A DNA stretch of 64,000 nt from Desulfosediminicola flagellatus (GCF_005116655.2 NZ_CP050698.1:6466501-6530500), one strand, 5' to 3'; numbered from the stretch's first letter, positions 52,715 to 61,520 are shown. Notes: generated by a model from the sequence alone, not told the origin. A program made the numbers and translations.

Positions 52715-53158
52715 ATTTTCTTCATCTAACATGGTAGAGTTGAAAAAAATCTTGTAATTACTGAGTGTTCGGTTAAATATTACAACAACTATACATGCCG
52801 TAGAGGTTGTTTGTCAATACTGTCCGCAATTCCACGTGAGTGAGGTAGTTGAAGTTGTTGAGACATGCAACTTGCAGGTTCACTGATTAAACAGGTAAAA
52901 AAATCTGTCTCGATTAACTGTTATGTGATTTGAGCGTTGTCTCTTTAGGATACACTGGAGCAATGCGAAATGGTAGACCTATATCCCCCCTTTCCTGAAT
53001 AAATGGTCGACGAATAGGTTGAGATGTTGTTCCAATACGTCGCTCAGTATGCAACCGACAGGTTGCATGCTATGACCGGTTTTCCGATGTAGCAGATATC
53101 TGTAAAAAGCAAGATTAGAAGATTGACAGCAGGTTGTTTATGCGCTGGGAGGAGTGTA
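52715..53158. other. intergenic region with a small hairpin
   Basis: About 440 bp without a gene. A perfect 8-bp hairpin, ATGCAACC/GGTTGCAT with loop GACA, is at 53049-53068. A related ATGCAACTTGCAGGTT stretch lies at about 52864. Promoters of folA and of the gene at 53159 must lie here. Confidence 0.5.
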
Positions 53159-54529
53159 ATGAAGATGCAATGTCCCCATTGCGGGGTGAAAGGTTCGGTA
53201 GACGATTCCTACGAAGGCAAAAAGATGCGATGTCCCAAATGCACTGGGATATTCATAGCAGAAAAAGAACAGGCGCTGGTCGAAGACATTCTGCAGGAAT
53301 TTACAGGCCATAACATCAAGCAACCTGTGAATCTGGTACAAACGTCTCCTGAGCAGGATGCCCAGGAAGAAGAAATTAATGACCTGTTGAATGAAGAAGC
53401 TATATCGGCAGAGATAGTGCAGGAGGGTATTTCTGTAGATGAGTCTGAGAATGCTGATGAACCTGAGATGGTTGAAGAGTCAATTGTTTTAGATGACCAG
53501 GATGATATCACAGAGCTTATGATGGAAAAAGACACCCTCACTGATGATGAGAGTGTTGAGGAAATATCCCTTAAAGAGCCTGCTGATTATGATCCTCCGC
53601 TGGCTAACTCTTTGCCGGATGAACCGATAGACAATTTTGACAGTTTTGAGGATGAGCAGGCACAGATAAATCTGACAGAACCACCAACATGCGGTCGTTG
53701 TGGTAAGGTAGCGGCAGGTAGAGAAGAATATCTTGAACTTGAAGGTAAGCTTTTCTGTCCCTTGTGTGCTCCGGAAGTTGAAGATGAACTGCTTACTGCC
53801 GCTCAGGCGGCAGGAGCTGTTGCGGGTAACGTTGGGACGCCGGTTGCAGGATTTTCCTCTGTAGCAGATTCAACCACCTCCGATGACTGGGAGAACTTTA
53901 CAGTAGGTGAGGCACTGAGGCGTTCCTGGAAACTGACCAGTGGTGTTAAGTTGCCTATGTGGGGCAGTCTGCTGGTTATGACTCTTGTAATGATTGTGAT
54001 CGGTCTTGGAATTGAGCTGGTTTCAAAGTTCGTCTCCTCTGATGTTGCGGGAGTTTTGGTGATAGTGGGGGAGATCGCCAACTACATAGTTTCTACCGTT
54101 CTCACCGCCGGCCTGATGTATATGGGAGTTAAGCGTGCAGCGCGCAGGCAGGTGGGATGGAAGGATGTATTCAGTGGTTTCAATGTTGCAGTGAAGATAA
54201 CCATTGCTATGATTTTACAAACAATCCTTATCACTGTCGGTATGTTCCTGCTTATTTTGCCGGGTATTTATCTGATGGTAGGATATATGATGACTCTGCC
54301 GCTGATAATTGACCAAAACATGTCACCCTGGCAGGCAATGGAGACATCACGTAAGGCTATCCATAAGGTCTGGTGGAAAATTTCTGGCCTATATCTGGTG
54401 GTCAGCCTGATTGTCATGGTGTCAACAATACCTGCGGGTATTGGTCTTATCTGGACTATTCCTATGTCTATGGTTCTTGTAGGAGTTGTTTACCACTATC
54501 TTTTCGGCAAACAGAAAATAGCTGACTAA
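53159..54529 (+). CDS. zinc-ribbon, acidic-linker membrane protein
   Basis: The product has 456 residues in four parts. First is an N-terminal MJ0042-type zinc ribbon (CPHCG, then KKMRCPKCTGIF; residues ~4-33). A ~140-residue strongly acidic, probably disordered linker follows. Then comes a second Cys4 motif (CGRCGKVAAGREEYLE, then LFCPLC; ~178-203). The C-terminal domain has about five or six helices, with LLILPGIYLMVGYMMTLPLI and SPWQAMETSRKAIHKVWWKI, a pattern shared with YciC/DUF975-like membrane proteins. Function unknown. ATG 53159 follows GGGAGGAG; an upstream TTG at 53123 is unlikely. Confidence 0.8.
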   Translation: MKMQCPHCGVKGSVDDSYEGKKMRCPKCTGIFIAEKEQALVEDILQEFTGHNIKQPVNLVQTSPEQDAQEEEINDLLNEEAISAEIVQEGISVDESENADEPEMVEESIVLDDQDDITELMMEKDTLTDDESVEEISLKEPADYDPPLANSLPDEPIDNFDSFEDEQAQINLTEPPTCGRCGKVAAGREEYLELEGKLFCPLCAPEVEDELLTAAQAAGAVAGNVGTPVAGFSSVADSTTSDDWENFTVGEALRRSWKLTSGVKLPMWGSLLVMTLVMIVIGLGIELVSKFVSSDVAGVLVIVGEIANYIVSTVLTAGLMYMGVKRAARRQVGWKDVFSGFNVAVKITIAMILQTILITVGMFLLILPGIYLMVGYMMTLPLIIDQNMSPWQAMETSRKAIHKVWWKISGLYLVVSLIVMVSTIPAGIGLIWTIPMSMVLVGVVYHYLFGKQKIAD

Positions 54530-54550
54530 GCAACTAATAGATGCATAATA

Positions 54551-54598
54551 AAAAGAGGCGCAGGGAGTAGGCTGTATACTATTCCCAGCCTCTTTTTT
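54551..54598 (+). terminator. intrinsic terminator
   Basis: AAAAGAGGC (54551-54559) pairs with GCCTCTTTT (54588-54596). An inner stem GGGAGTAG/CTATTCCC and a T-tract complete it. It lies 21 bp after the zinc-ribbon gene and just before a MITE. Confidence 0.9.
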
Positions 54599-54601
54599 TA
54601 G

Positions 54602-54822
54602 TTAGTGCTTGAATGAAAACCTGCAATTTTTTTCAAGTTCAAGACGGGCGATAATTTTAAGCGGAAGAATACACTAAGTATCTCGGAGTCTCGTGCCTCG
54701 CTTACCGGGAGTCTCGTGCCTCGCTTACCGGGAGTCTCGTGCCTCGCTTACTTAAGGGTTAAAATTTGAGACCAATGAAGAAATTGAGGGAAAATGGCTT
54801 TTTTTTGGTTGAGCATTAGTTA
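54602..54822. repeat. MITE family D, copy 1, with a 23-bp tandem triplication
   Basis: Imperfect inverted ends (TTAGTGCTTGAATGAAAA and, inwards from the right, TAATGCTCAACCAAAAAA) flank the element. Its centre has three tandem copies of GGAGTCTCGTGCCTCGCTTA plus a CCG spacer (54685-54753). The whole element is repeated at 57279-57493. It ends 16 bp before the NfeD start codon. Confidence 0.85.
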
Positions 54823-54838
54823 GACATGAGGAGAAAAA

Positions 54839-55288
54839 ATGGATCTTAGTACACCAAGTTTATTCTGGTTTGTTGGCGGTATCGTTTTGTTTCTTCTTGA
54901 AATGTTTGTTCCTGGATTTGTGTTGTTTTTCTTTGGTACAGGAGCTTGCCTCACGGCACTTGTGACGTTAATTTTCGATCTGACCCTTAATGGTCAGATC
55001 CTGGTGTTTATCTTTGCCTCATTATTGTCGCTGGTTTTGCTTCGTCGTTATGTCAAAAACACCTTTATTGGTGATTCCGTGGCTTCAGGCAAAGATAGTG
55101 CGCTGGCTGCACATGGTACCAGAGTAGAGGTGATAGATGAAATTGTACCGCCAGCTGAAGGAAAAGTGAAATATTCAGGTTCAACCTGGCGGGCACGTGC
55201 TACAGAGAAAATCGAGGCTGGAGAGATTGTACAGATCATCGAACAGGATGGGCTGATCATGACTGTTAAAAAGCTGGAAGATGCATAG
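54839..55288 (+). CDS. NfeD-family membrane protein
   Basis: This 149-residue short NfeD has the N-terminal pattern FWFVGGIVLFLLEMFVPGFV. Three or four membrane helices follow, then a C-terminal OB-fold domain (GTRVEVIDEIVPPAEGKVKY and WRARATEKIEAGEIVQI). Such proteins work with SPFH proteins in membrane microdomains, and the SPFH gene is 40 bp downstream. ATG 54839 has GAGGAG upstream. The region just before is a MITE, so promoter signals may lie in or beyond it. Confidence 0.93.
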   Translation: MDLSTPSLFWFVGGIVLFLLEMFVPGFVLFFFGTGACLTALVTLIFDLTLNGQILVFIFASLLSLVLLRRYVKNTFIGDSVASGKDSALAAHGTRVEVIDEIVPPAEGKVKYSGSTWRARATEKIEAGEIVQIIEQDGLIMTVKKLEDA

Positions 55289-55328
55289 TTGAAAACCTTG
55301 CATTTCCTTGCAACACGGGGAGATTACC

Positions 55329-56288
55329 ATGGAAGCAAATTTAATTGCTCTTGTAGTTCTATTAGTATTTGTAATTTTTGTACTTGTAAAGACTGCTGTG
55401 ATAGTTCCTCAACGGACGGAAGTTGTTGTTGAGCGGCTTGGGAAATATCGAACAACATTGGATGCTGGGTTCCATATCCTCATTCCATTTATGGACAAAG
55501 TGGCATATCGACGGTCACTCAAAGAGGAACCGATTGATATTGCAGCTCAGACCTGCATCACTATGGATAACGTGACTCTTGAGGTTGATGGAATCCTCTA
55601 TCTTCAGGTTGTGAATTCCAAAATGTCAGCATATGGAATTGAGGATTATCATTTTGCAGCATCTCAGCTGGCTCAGACCAGTCTGCGTTCAGCTATTGGT
55701 AAAATCACACTCGATTCAACTTTTGAGGCCCGCGAAACACTGAACGGCCAAGTTGTTAATGCACTTGACGAAGCGGCCTCAAACTGGGGCGTAAAAGTTC
55801 TGCGTTATGAGATTAAGGATATCCAGCCTCCACGTACTGTACTTGAGGCGATGGAAAAACAGATGAGGGCCGAACGTGAAAAACGGGCGGAGATTGCGCG
55901 ATCTGAAGGTCAGAAGCAGGCAATCATTAATAAGGCTGAAGGTGATCGGGCAGAAGCTATCTCACTGTCTGAAGGTGAGAAAATGAAGCGAATCAATGAG
56001 GCGGAAGGTCGTGCTCAGGAGATTCTGCGGGTTGCAGAAGCTAACGCAGAGGGCATTCGCAGGATAGCCGAAGCATTGTCAGCTCCAGGTGGGCAGGAGG
56101 CTGCAAATCTTGATGTGGCCAAGAAGTATATCGAAGAGTTCGGTAAGTTGGCAAAAGAGAATAATACCATGATCGTTCCTGGTAATCTGACCGATATTAG
56201 CGGCATGGTTGCAACCGCAATGTCAACATTGAGTCATGTTAAAGGCACAGGAACAACAGGAACAACAGGAACCAGTCAAGGAGCTTGA
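55329..56288 (+). CDS. SPFH/band 7 membrane protein (paraslipin, QmcA-like)
   Basis: The product has 319 residues: one N-terminal membrane helix (LIALVVLLVFVIFVLVK), the SPFH domain (VVPQ-like VIVPQRTEVVVERLGKYR, then LRSAIGKITLDSTFEAR), and a long coiled coil rich in Glu, Arg and Ala (about residues 185-260). The short C-terminal tail has a GTTGTTGT repeat. It pairs with the NfeD protein encoded directly upstream. The open frame reaches TTG 55308, but ATG 55329 with GGGGAG upstream is the better start. Confidence 0.94.
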   Translation: MEANLIALVVLLVFVIFVLVKTAVIVPQRTEVVVERLGKYRTTLDAGFHILIPFMDKVAYRRSLKEEPIDIAAQTCITMDNVTLEVDGILYLQVVNSKMSAYGIEDYHFAASQLAQTSLRSAIGKITLDSTFEARETLNGQVVNALDEAASNWGVKVLRYEIKDIQPPRTVLEAMEKQMRAEREKRAEIARSEGQKQAIINKAEGDRAEAISLSEGEKMKRINEAEGRAQEILRVAEANAEGIRRIAEALSAPGGQEAANLDVAKKYIEEFGKLAKENNTMIVPGNLTDISGMVATAMSTLSHVKGTGTTGTTGTSQGA

Positions 56289-56334
56289 TGTACGTTATGC
56301 TTGAGGAGATTCAACGACCAGTTTTGGGGGAAAT

Positions 56335-57255
56335 GTGCTGCATAGTAAGATAGGTAGAATTCATCCAAGGCCATTTATCCATCTCCTCATGGTTGTCAGT
56401 GCTATCCTCGTTTCCACATCGTTTACAGTTGGGGCTGCCATTGCCGCAAAGCTTGATCCGGCAGTCCTGACGTTGTTACGTTTTTCAATAGCAAGTGTTA
56501 TTCTTGCTCCGCTCATCCACCATCGCTATTCTCTTCGTGTTTCCTGGTCAATGCTTGGCCGCTGTTCCCTTATCAGTGCCTGCCTGGTTATTTTTTTCTG
56601 GTGCATGTTTCTGGCTCTCAGATATACAACCGCCCTGAACACCAGCGTGATTTTTACGCTCGTGCCGACGATTTCATCGTTTTATGCTTTATTGCTGGTT
56701 GGTGAACGATTGCGAAAGTGGCAGGGGATTGCACTTTTGGTAGGGATGACCGGTGCGATATGGGTAATTTTTAAGGGAGATCTAGGCGCGCTACTCTCTA
56801 TGGACTGGAACAGGGGTGATCTGATCTTTCTTGCAGGCTGCTTCTGTATGGGATTTTACACCCCCCTGGTCAAATGGCTGCACAGGGGGGAGTCGATGTT
56901 GCTTATGACTTTCTGGGTTCTTGTGACGGGTAGCGGATGGCTGGTGCTGTTTGGCGGCAGCCATCTTATCGCGGTGGACTGGGCATTGATTGAAGCGACA
57001 ACCTGGGCAGGAATTCTCTATCTTGCCTTTTTTACAACGGTCATCACATTTTTCCTCACCCAGTACTGCATTCCGTATATCGGACCAACCAGATCAATGG
57101 CGTATTCGTATCTTTATCCGGGATTTGTGTTGTTGATTGATCTTGTGCTGGGAAATGGCCTGCCTCCATTGAACGTGCTGCCTGGGATCGGTGTTGTTCT
57201 TTTGGCAATGGTTGTTTTGCAGGTCCATTCCGGGGTGGCAGAGAACGAGTTGTAA
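56335..57255 (+). CDS. EamA/DMT-family transporter
   Basis: This 306-residue inner-membrane protein has ten helices. Landmarks are FTVGAAIAAKLDPAVLTLLR in the first repeat, YTTALNTSVIFTLVPTISSF before its end, and IGPTRSMAYSYLYPGFVLLI in the second repeat. The substrate is unknown. The start is GTG 56335 after GGGGG. It lies 46 bp after the SPFH gene, on the same strand. A family D MITE follows it. Confidence 0.88.
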   Translation: MLHSKIGRIHPRPFIHLLMVVSAILVSTSFTVGAAIAAKLDPAVLTLLRFSIASVILAPLIHHRYSLRVSWSMLGRCSLISACLVIFFWCMFLALRYTTALNTSVIFTLVPTISSFYALLLVGERLRKWQGIALLVGMTGAIWVIFKGDLGALLSMDWNRGDLIFLAGCFCMGFYTPLVKWLHRGESMLLMTFWVLVTGSGWLVLFGGSHLIAVDWALIEATTWAGILYLAFFTTVITFFLTQYCIPYIGPTRSMAYSYLYPGFVLLIDLVLGNGLPPLNVLPGIGVVLLAMVVLQVHSGVAENEL

Positions 57256-57278
57256 GCCACTGCTCCGGATCACGTAAA

Positions 57279-57493
57279 TTGTGCCTGAACGAAAACCTGC
57301 AAATTTTCTAAAGTTCAAGGCGGGCAATAATTTTAACTGCGAGAATATACTTCGTATCTCGGAGTCTCGTGCCTCGCTTACCGGGAGTCTCGTGCCTCGC
57401 TTACCGGGAGTCTCGTGCCTCGCTTACCTGAGCATTGAAATTTGAGACCAACGAAGAAATTGGGGAAGTTGGCGGTTTTCAGTCGGACACTAG
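57279..57493. repeat. MITE family D, copy 2, with a 23-bp tandem triplication
   Basis: The element is closely similar to 54602-54822. The right end read inwards is CTAGTGTCCGACTGAAAACC; the left end is TGTGCCTGAACGAAAACC. Three tandem 23-bp units occupy 57361-57428. The right end forms the last codons and stop of thpR (minus strand), so the element inserted into or at the end of that gene. Confidence 0.88.
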
Positions 57494-58021
57494 AGAGAAA
57501 GTCGATTCTGAAGTGTGTGCAGCACCTTTGGCGGAAAGGGTGCTGCTGTATAGATGGAATCTGTCGACTGAAAAAGGCGGAGTCTCAAAAAGACTGTTTC
57601 CGGCAAGGAACTGTGTAACCCGTTTTATCGGGCTGTTTCTCAGTCTGGCAAGGGTTATGTGCGGGCTGAACTTCCTCGTATCTCTCGGAATGCCTATTTC
57701 CCAAAGTACTCTTTCTATATCATTTCTAAGTTTTATCGTCTCGATTACGGGATCAATCCCAACCCAGAGTACGCGTGGATTTCCTCGTGGAGGAAAATGA
57801 CCGACATGTTTCAGGCATATCCTGAAAATGAGTTGGGAAACGGTTGCCAGTGCTTCATTGATATCCTCTATTAGACTGGTCTCCACATCACCTAAAAATT
57901 TCAGAGTAAGGTGGAGTTGATCTGTAGGGACCGTCCGTGAACCGGGAATAGAACTACCCATTCCGCAAATGAGCATGCGGATATCGTCGGGAATATCTAT
58001 TGCAATAAAGAGCCGTTTCAT
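57479..58021 (-). CDS. thpR: RNA 2',3'-cyclic phosphodiesterase (2H family)
   Basis: This 180-residue 2H phosphoesterase has both HxT motifs, QLHLTLKFLGDV (about residues 35-46) and SPHITLARLRNS (about 119-130). It starts KRLFIAIDIPDDIR as usual. It opens 2',3'-cyclic phosphates on RNA ends. The last four codons and stop (CTA GTG TCC GAC TGA) are the terminal repeat of a family D MITE, so the native C terminus has been replaced; catalytic motifs are intact. The start overlaps the tcdA stop by 4 bp (ATGA). Confidence 0.93.
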   Translation of the reverse strand: MKRLFIAIDIPDDIRMLICGMGSSIPGSRTVPTDQLHLTLKFLGDVETSLIEDINEALATVSQLIFRICLKHVGHFPPRGNPRVLWVGIDPVIETIKLRNDIERVLWEIGIPRDTRKFSPHITLARLRNSPIKRVTQFLAGNSLFETPPFSVDRFHLYSSTLSAKGAAHTSESTFSLVSD

Positions 58022-58791
58022 GACTTGTCGGGTGTGAAAAGTGGTCCTGCTTCTGATGCGAGTTGCATAATGGCCTCGTTTGCCAGTGTCAGACCGAAAA
58101 TACCGGTAACTGTGGGCAGGCTACCGAGTACGTTACGTTCCCGTCCTCTGTCTGAATGTGGTGTTTCACCAACCTGAACATCTTCGTTTGGCTGGGTGTA
58201 GTCAAAGTCAACCTTCTCAAATGAATAGACACAACTTATCCCGCGGTCAACCCCCCTTCGGCGAAGCCTCTTACGCACATGTTTTGCCAGGGGGCAATTG
58301 GTTGTAGAGAAAATATCGGCTATACGCACCTTTGTGGGATCTGTCCTAAGTGCCGCCCCCATTGAGGAAAGTGTCGGTATTTTTCGTTCATAGGCACCAA
58401 CGAGCAACTGAACTTTCGGATTAAGTGAGTCGATGGCGTCTATGAGAAGATCAGGGGCTGGCTCAAGTATAGTATCAAGTGTTTCTTCTGCGGTGAAGAT
58501 AGGAAGGGCTTCAACATTACAGGCTGGGTTGATAGCCAGTACCCGCTCTTTGGCAGCGACAGCCTTGAGCATTCCAAGAGTAGACTCAAGGGCAAGAATC
58601 TGCCTGTTTATATTGGTAGGCTGGATGGTGTCAAAATCAATCAGGCGAAGATTGCTGATACCGGCACGGGCAAGACCTTCGACAACATAGCCGCCGACAG
58701 CACCAAGGCCGACAACAGTAACAGTGCGGGATTGAAGTCGTTCAAATCGTTCCTGGCCAAGCAAGCGCTGAATTCGTGAAAAGCGTTCCAT
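58018..58791 (-). CDS. tcdA: tRNA threonylcarbamoyladenosine dehydratase
   Basis: This 257-residue ThiF/E1-like enzyme cyclises t6A37 in tRNA to ct6A using ATP. It opens FSRIQRLLGQERFERLQSRT and has the nucleotide-binding VVGLGAVGGYVVEGLARAGI, INRQILALESTLGMLK and the Asp-rich LLIDAIDSLNPK. All are typical of TcdA (CsdL). Length is normal. It is translationally coupled to thpR downstream, so two RNA-modifying or RNA-processing enzymes share an operon. Confidence 0.93.
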   Translation of the reverse strand: MERFSRIQRLLGQERFERLQSRTVTVVGLGAVGGYVVEGLARAGISNLRLIDFDTIQPTNINRQILALESTLGMLKAVAAKERVLAINPACNVEALPIFTAEETLDTILEPAPDLLIDAIDSLNPKVQLLVGAYERKIPTLSSMGAALRTDPTKVRIADIFSTTNCPLAKHVRKRLRRRGVDRGISCVYSFEKVDFDYTQPNEDVQVGETPHSDRGRERNVLGSLPTVTGIFGLTLANEAIMQLASEAGPLFTPDKS

Positions 58792-58899
58792 AAAATCACA
58801 ATCGAATAAGAAAAATATAAAATATCGTGTTAACTGGTGTCTGGAGGTATGCTTCAGGCAAATACCGAACAGACATCTGTAAACTGTAAGGGTACAGGC

Positions 58900-59952
58900 C
58901 TATTCATTCCAGGAAAAAATCCGTGAGGCAATAAGCAGAAAGAGCAGGGTGGTAAGAGCAAGTACACTGCACTCCATCTGTACATCAGAAAATGTCGCCG
59001 CTTCGCTCATTACCTTTCTTGCTGCTTTAAGTAAATGGGTTAGCGGGAAAAGTTGAGAGAGGGTGTGAACCCATTCCGGCGACCCTTCCAGAGAAAACCA
59101 CACCTCAGAAATAAACATCATTGGCAGGGATATAAAGTTTAATACACCACTTGTAAACTCTTCACTGGTTCCGCGTGCCGCGAGAATGAGTCCGATGGCC
59201 GAGAGGTTGAGTCCACCAAGGAAAAATATAAAAAAGAGTAGCGGGTACGAGCCGAGCATCTGGAAATCAAATATCATGTCGGCACCAATCCATACAACCA
59301 CCAGCGTGAACATCAGAACAAATATCCGCGAGAGCATCAGGGCGGTAAGGTATTCGAAGGCAGTAAGAGGCGTTGCTTTCAGCCGTTTTAGTGTACCGTT
59401 TTTACGGTAACGTACAACAATATAGCCGACTCCCCATAGTGCGGAAAACATCATGTTCATGGCAAGAATACCAGGGAAAAGCCAATCGACATACCGTGTC
59501 TGCATGCCATCGATAACTTGTTTTTCTGCTACACTTTTGCCATCAAGAAACGAGACCAGAAAGAGTTTTTCGGCAAGGCCACCATTAGGCGAAGCATCAT
59601 TTATCCAATACTTATGATCTGTTGAGTTACCGTCGAGAAGCAGGTCAATTTTATGTTTGCGCAACTTTTCGACTCCCTGTGCTTTATCGGCAATAGGGAT
59701 AAACGTTATATGTCTGTCATCTTTGAAGGAATCAGGAACAGCTGTTTCTGCAAACGCAACGGATTCGCTTTGCTGCGGGAAAACACCTACTTTGAACTGC
59801 GTGTATTCTTTGCCTTCAAAAACAAGACCAATTCCGAGGATGAGCAGAAACGGAAAGGCAAAATTCCAGCCGAAAGCAGCTTTGTCCCTGAAAAATTCAT
59901 GGTTCCTGGCAACGAAAATTGCCAGCATTCGTTTGATGGATGGAAGTTGCAT
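58900..59952 (-). CDS. ABC-2-type exporter permease
   Basis: This is a 350-residue permease with one N-terminal helix (FPFLLILGIGLVFEG), a ~130-residue extracytoplasmic region and a C-terminal five-helix ABC-2 domain. The latter shows FPGILAMNMMFSALWGVGYI, FLGGLNLSAIGLILAARGTS and FSLEGSPEWVHTLSQLFPLT, which are characteristic. It pairs with the ATPase encoded 2 bp upstream. The transported molecule (lipid, drug or polymer) cannot be told. Confidence 0.9.
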   Translation of the reverse strand: MQLPSIKRMLAIFVARNHEFFRDKAAFGWNFAFPFLLILGIGLVFEGKEYTQFKVGVFPQQSESVAFAETAVPDSFKDDRHITFIPIADKAQGVEKLRKHKIDLLLDGNSTDHKYWINDASPNGGLAEKLFLVSFLDGKSVAEKQVIDGMQTRYVDWLFPGILAMNMMFSALWGVGYIVVRYRKNGTLKRLKATPLTAFEYLTALMLSRIFVLMFTLVVVWIGADMIFDFQMLGSYPLLFFIFFLGGLNLSAIGLILAARGTSEEFTSGVLNFISLPMMFISEVWFSLEGSPEWVHTLSQLFPLTHLLKAARKVMSEAATFSDVQMECSVLALTTLLFLLIASRIFSWNE

Positions 59953-59954
59953 GA

Positions 59955-60851
59955 TCAGTCTCGCAATGTTTTTCCGGTGAGATGCAGGAAAACATCCTCA
60001 AGTGTCGGGGTGTGAATATTCATCCCGGAAAGTTGTATATTATTGCTGGTGAGCAGTTTGAGTGTGCGGTCGATGCTGTCTGTGTAGATAACGCCATTCC
60101 CGTCATGTACCTCCCAATGCAATTTAGCTGCTAATTCAGATGTGTTTTCGATACCATCAAAACTGTTGGCCGGGAGGGATAGCGTCGAGGTCTTGCAATG
60201 CGTTTCAATAAGTTCGCGGGGAGAACCCTGTGCGATTATCAGCCCACTGTCCATAATTGCAATTTCGTCGCATAAATGCTGCGCCTCTTCCATGGAATGC
60301 GTTGTCAGAATTATTGTTTTCCCTTCATCTTTAATCTGCTCAACGATCTGCCAGAGGTTATGGCGGGATTGCGGGTCGAGTCCGGTCGATGGTTCATCAA
60401 GAAAGATCAGGTCAGGATCATTTATCAGGGCAAGAGCGAGCATAAGGCGCTGCAGTTGCCCGCCTGATAGCTTGTCATTCTTTCTTTTCCTGAGTGAGCA
60501 GAGGTCACAACGCTTGATGAGTGGTTCAATATCGACAGGGTGTGCAAAGAGCTTGTGAAAACTTTTCAGGGTTTCCTCGACGCTGAGATAATTGAGCAGC
60601 GACGTATGCTGAAACTGAATTCCAATTTCCTCCCTGAATGAGGCAGTGCGTGGCGAACCTTTATAATAAATAGTCCCTGAGGTCGCAGGGATAATGTCTT
60701 CAACGATTTCTATGGTCGTTGTTTTTCCGGCACCGTTAGGGCCAAGCAATCCGAGACATACACCTCTGTCTACGCTAAACGAAACATCATGGACTGCAAC
60801 GGTGTCCTTGTAGACTTTTTTAAGATTTCGAACATCAAGCAGAGGTACCAT
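59955..60851 (-). CDS. ABC exporter ATP-binding protein
   Basis: This 298-residue ATPase has Walker A LLGPNGAGKTTTIEI (about residues 34-48), Q-loop GIQFQHTSLLNYLS, signature LSGGQLQRLMLAL, Walker B DLIFLDEPSTGLD and the H-loop TTHSMEEAQHL. It belongs to the DrrA/CcmA-like group that serves ABC-2 permeases. A C-terminal ~70-residue extension (SELAAKLHWEVHDGNGVI) is typical of this group. It forms a two-gene operon with the permease. Confidence 0.95.
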   Translation of the reverse strand: MVPLLDVRNLKKVYKDTVAVHDVSFSVDRGVCLGLLGPNGAGKTTTIEIVEDIIPATSGTIYYKGSPRTASFREEIGIQFQHTSLLNYLSVEETLKSFHKLFAHPVDIEPLIKRCDLCSLRKRKNDKLSGGQLQRLMLALALINDPDLIFLDEPSTGLDPQSRHNLWQIVEQIKDEGKTIILTTHSMEEAQHLCDEIAIMDSGLIIAQGSPRELIETHCKTSTLSLPANSFDGIENTSELAAKLHWEVHDGNGVIYTDSIDRTLKLLTSNNIQLSGMNIHTPTLEDVFLHLTGKTLRD

Positions 60852-61055
60852 AACTGTAATGAATGTAGAGTGTTAGTAGCGAAAAAGCTTCTGTAGTTAT
60901 TTCAATAATAGCAGATTTTTCAGTTTAATATACAGCCTGAATGTGAAGTTGGTAACATGGTAAATTTATATATGCAAGGAGTAGGTAGAAACAGTTAATG
61001 GGGCAAGGCAAGGTTGTGGGAATACAATCAAAGATATATTACGATTAAAAAAATA

Positions 61056-61084
61056 TTGACTCGCAAACGATTCTCGTTTACATA
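61056..61084 (+). promoter_or_regulatory. promoter with embedded palindrome, likely Fur-family autoregulation
   Basis: TTGACT (61056-61061) and TACATA (61079-61084) with 17-bp spacing are a plausible sigma-70 promoter. The spacer contains the palindrome AAACGA-TTC-TCGTTT (61065-61079). Binding there would block RNA polymerase. The site differs from the classical GATAATGATAATCATTATC Fur box. Confidence 0.6.
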
Positions 61085-61112
61085 TAGTAATAATTATCAA
61101 TAAGGGGATTCT

Positions 61113-61520
61113 ATGCAGCTTCGAATGACCAACCAGCGGGAAATAATTCTCCGGGAACTGAAAAAGAGCCGAGAGCATCTTACTGCAGATGAGCTGTATG
61201 AGCGGGTTAAAAAGAGTATGCCCCGTATAAGTCTGGCAACAGTATACCGAAATCTGGAAATATTGTCTGAAGCTGGAATCATTGCAAAACTTGAAATGAG
61301 TGGTCGGCAGAAACGATTTGATTATGATGTTCGTGAGCATGACCACATTTATTGTATAAAATGCCAAAGGGTGGATAATCTTGAATTAGATCGAGATGCA
61401 ATTCGCTCGGTAAACTATGAATCCGACAAAGGGTATTCAATTCAGGGGTATAGACTTGAGGTTGCCGGTATTTGTCCGGGATGTCAGCAAAAATTACGTT
61501 CAAAGGAGAACATGTCATGA
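61113..61520 (+). CDS. Fur-family metal- or peroxide-responsive regulator
   Basis: This 135-residue protein has an N-terminal winged helix (MTNQREIILRELKKSREHLT then ADELYERVKKSMPRISLATV, followed by YRNLEILSEAGII) and the metal-binding FDYDVREHDHIYCIKC (about residues 69-84) and CPGC near the C terminus. CxxC pairs form the structural zinc site. It could be Fur, PerR or Zur; the sequence resembles PerR-like regulators of anaerobes, but I cannot settle it. The stop overlaps the next gene (ATGA). Confidence 0.9.
   Translation: MQLRMTNQREIILRELKKSREHLTADELYERVKKSMPRISLATVYRNLEILSEAGIIAKLEMSGRQKRFDYDVREHDHIYCIKCQRVDNLELDRDAIRSVNYESDKGYSIQGYRLEVAGICPGCQQKLRSKENMS

Noticed and set aside
54685..57428. 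CRISPR array
   Set aside because: The 23-bp repeats are directly tandem with no spacers, are only three per cluster, and lie inside MITE-like elements; there are no cas genes.
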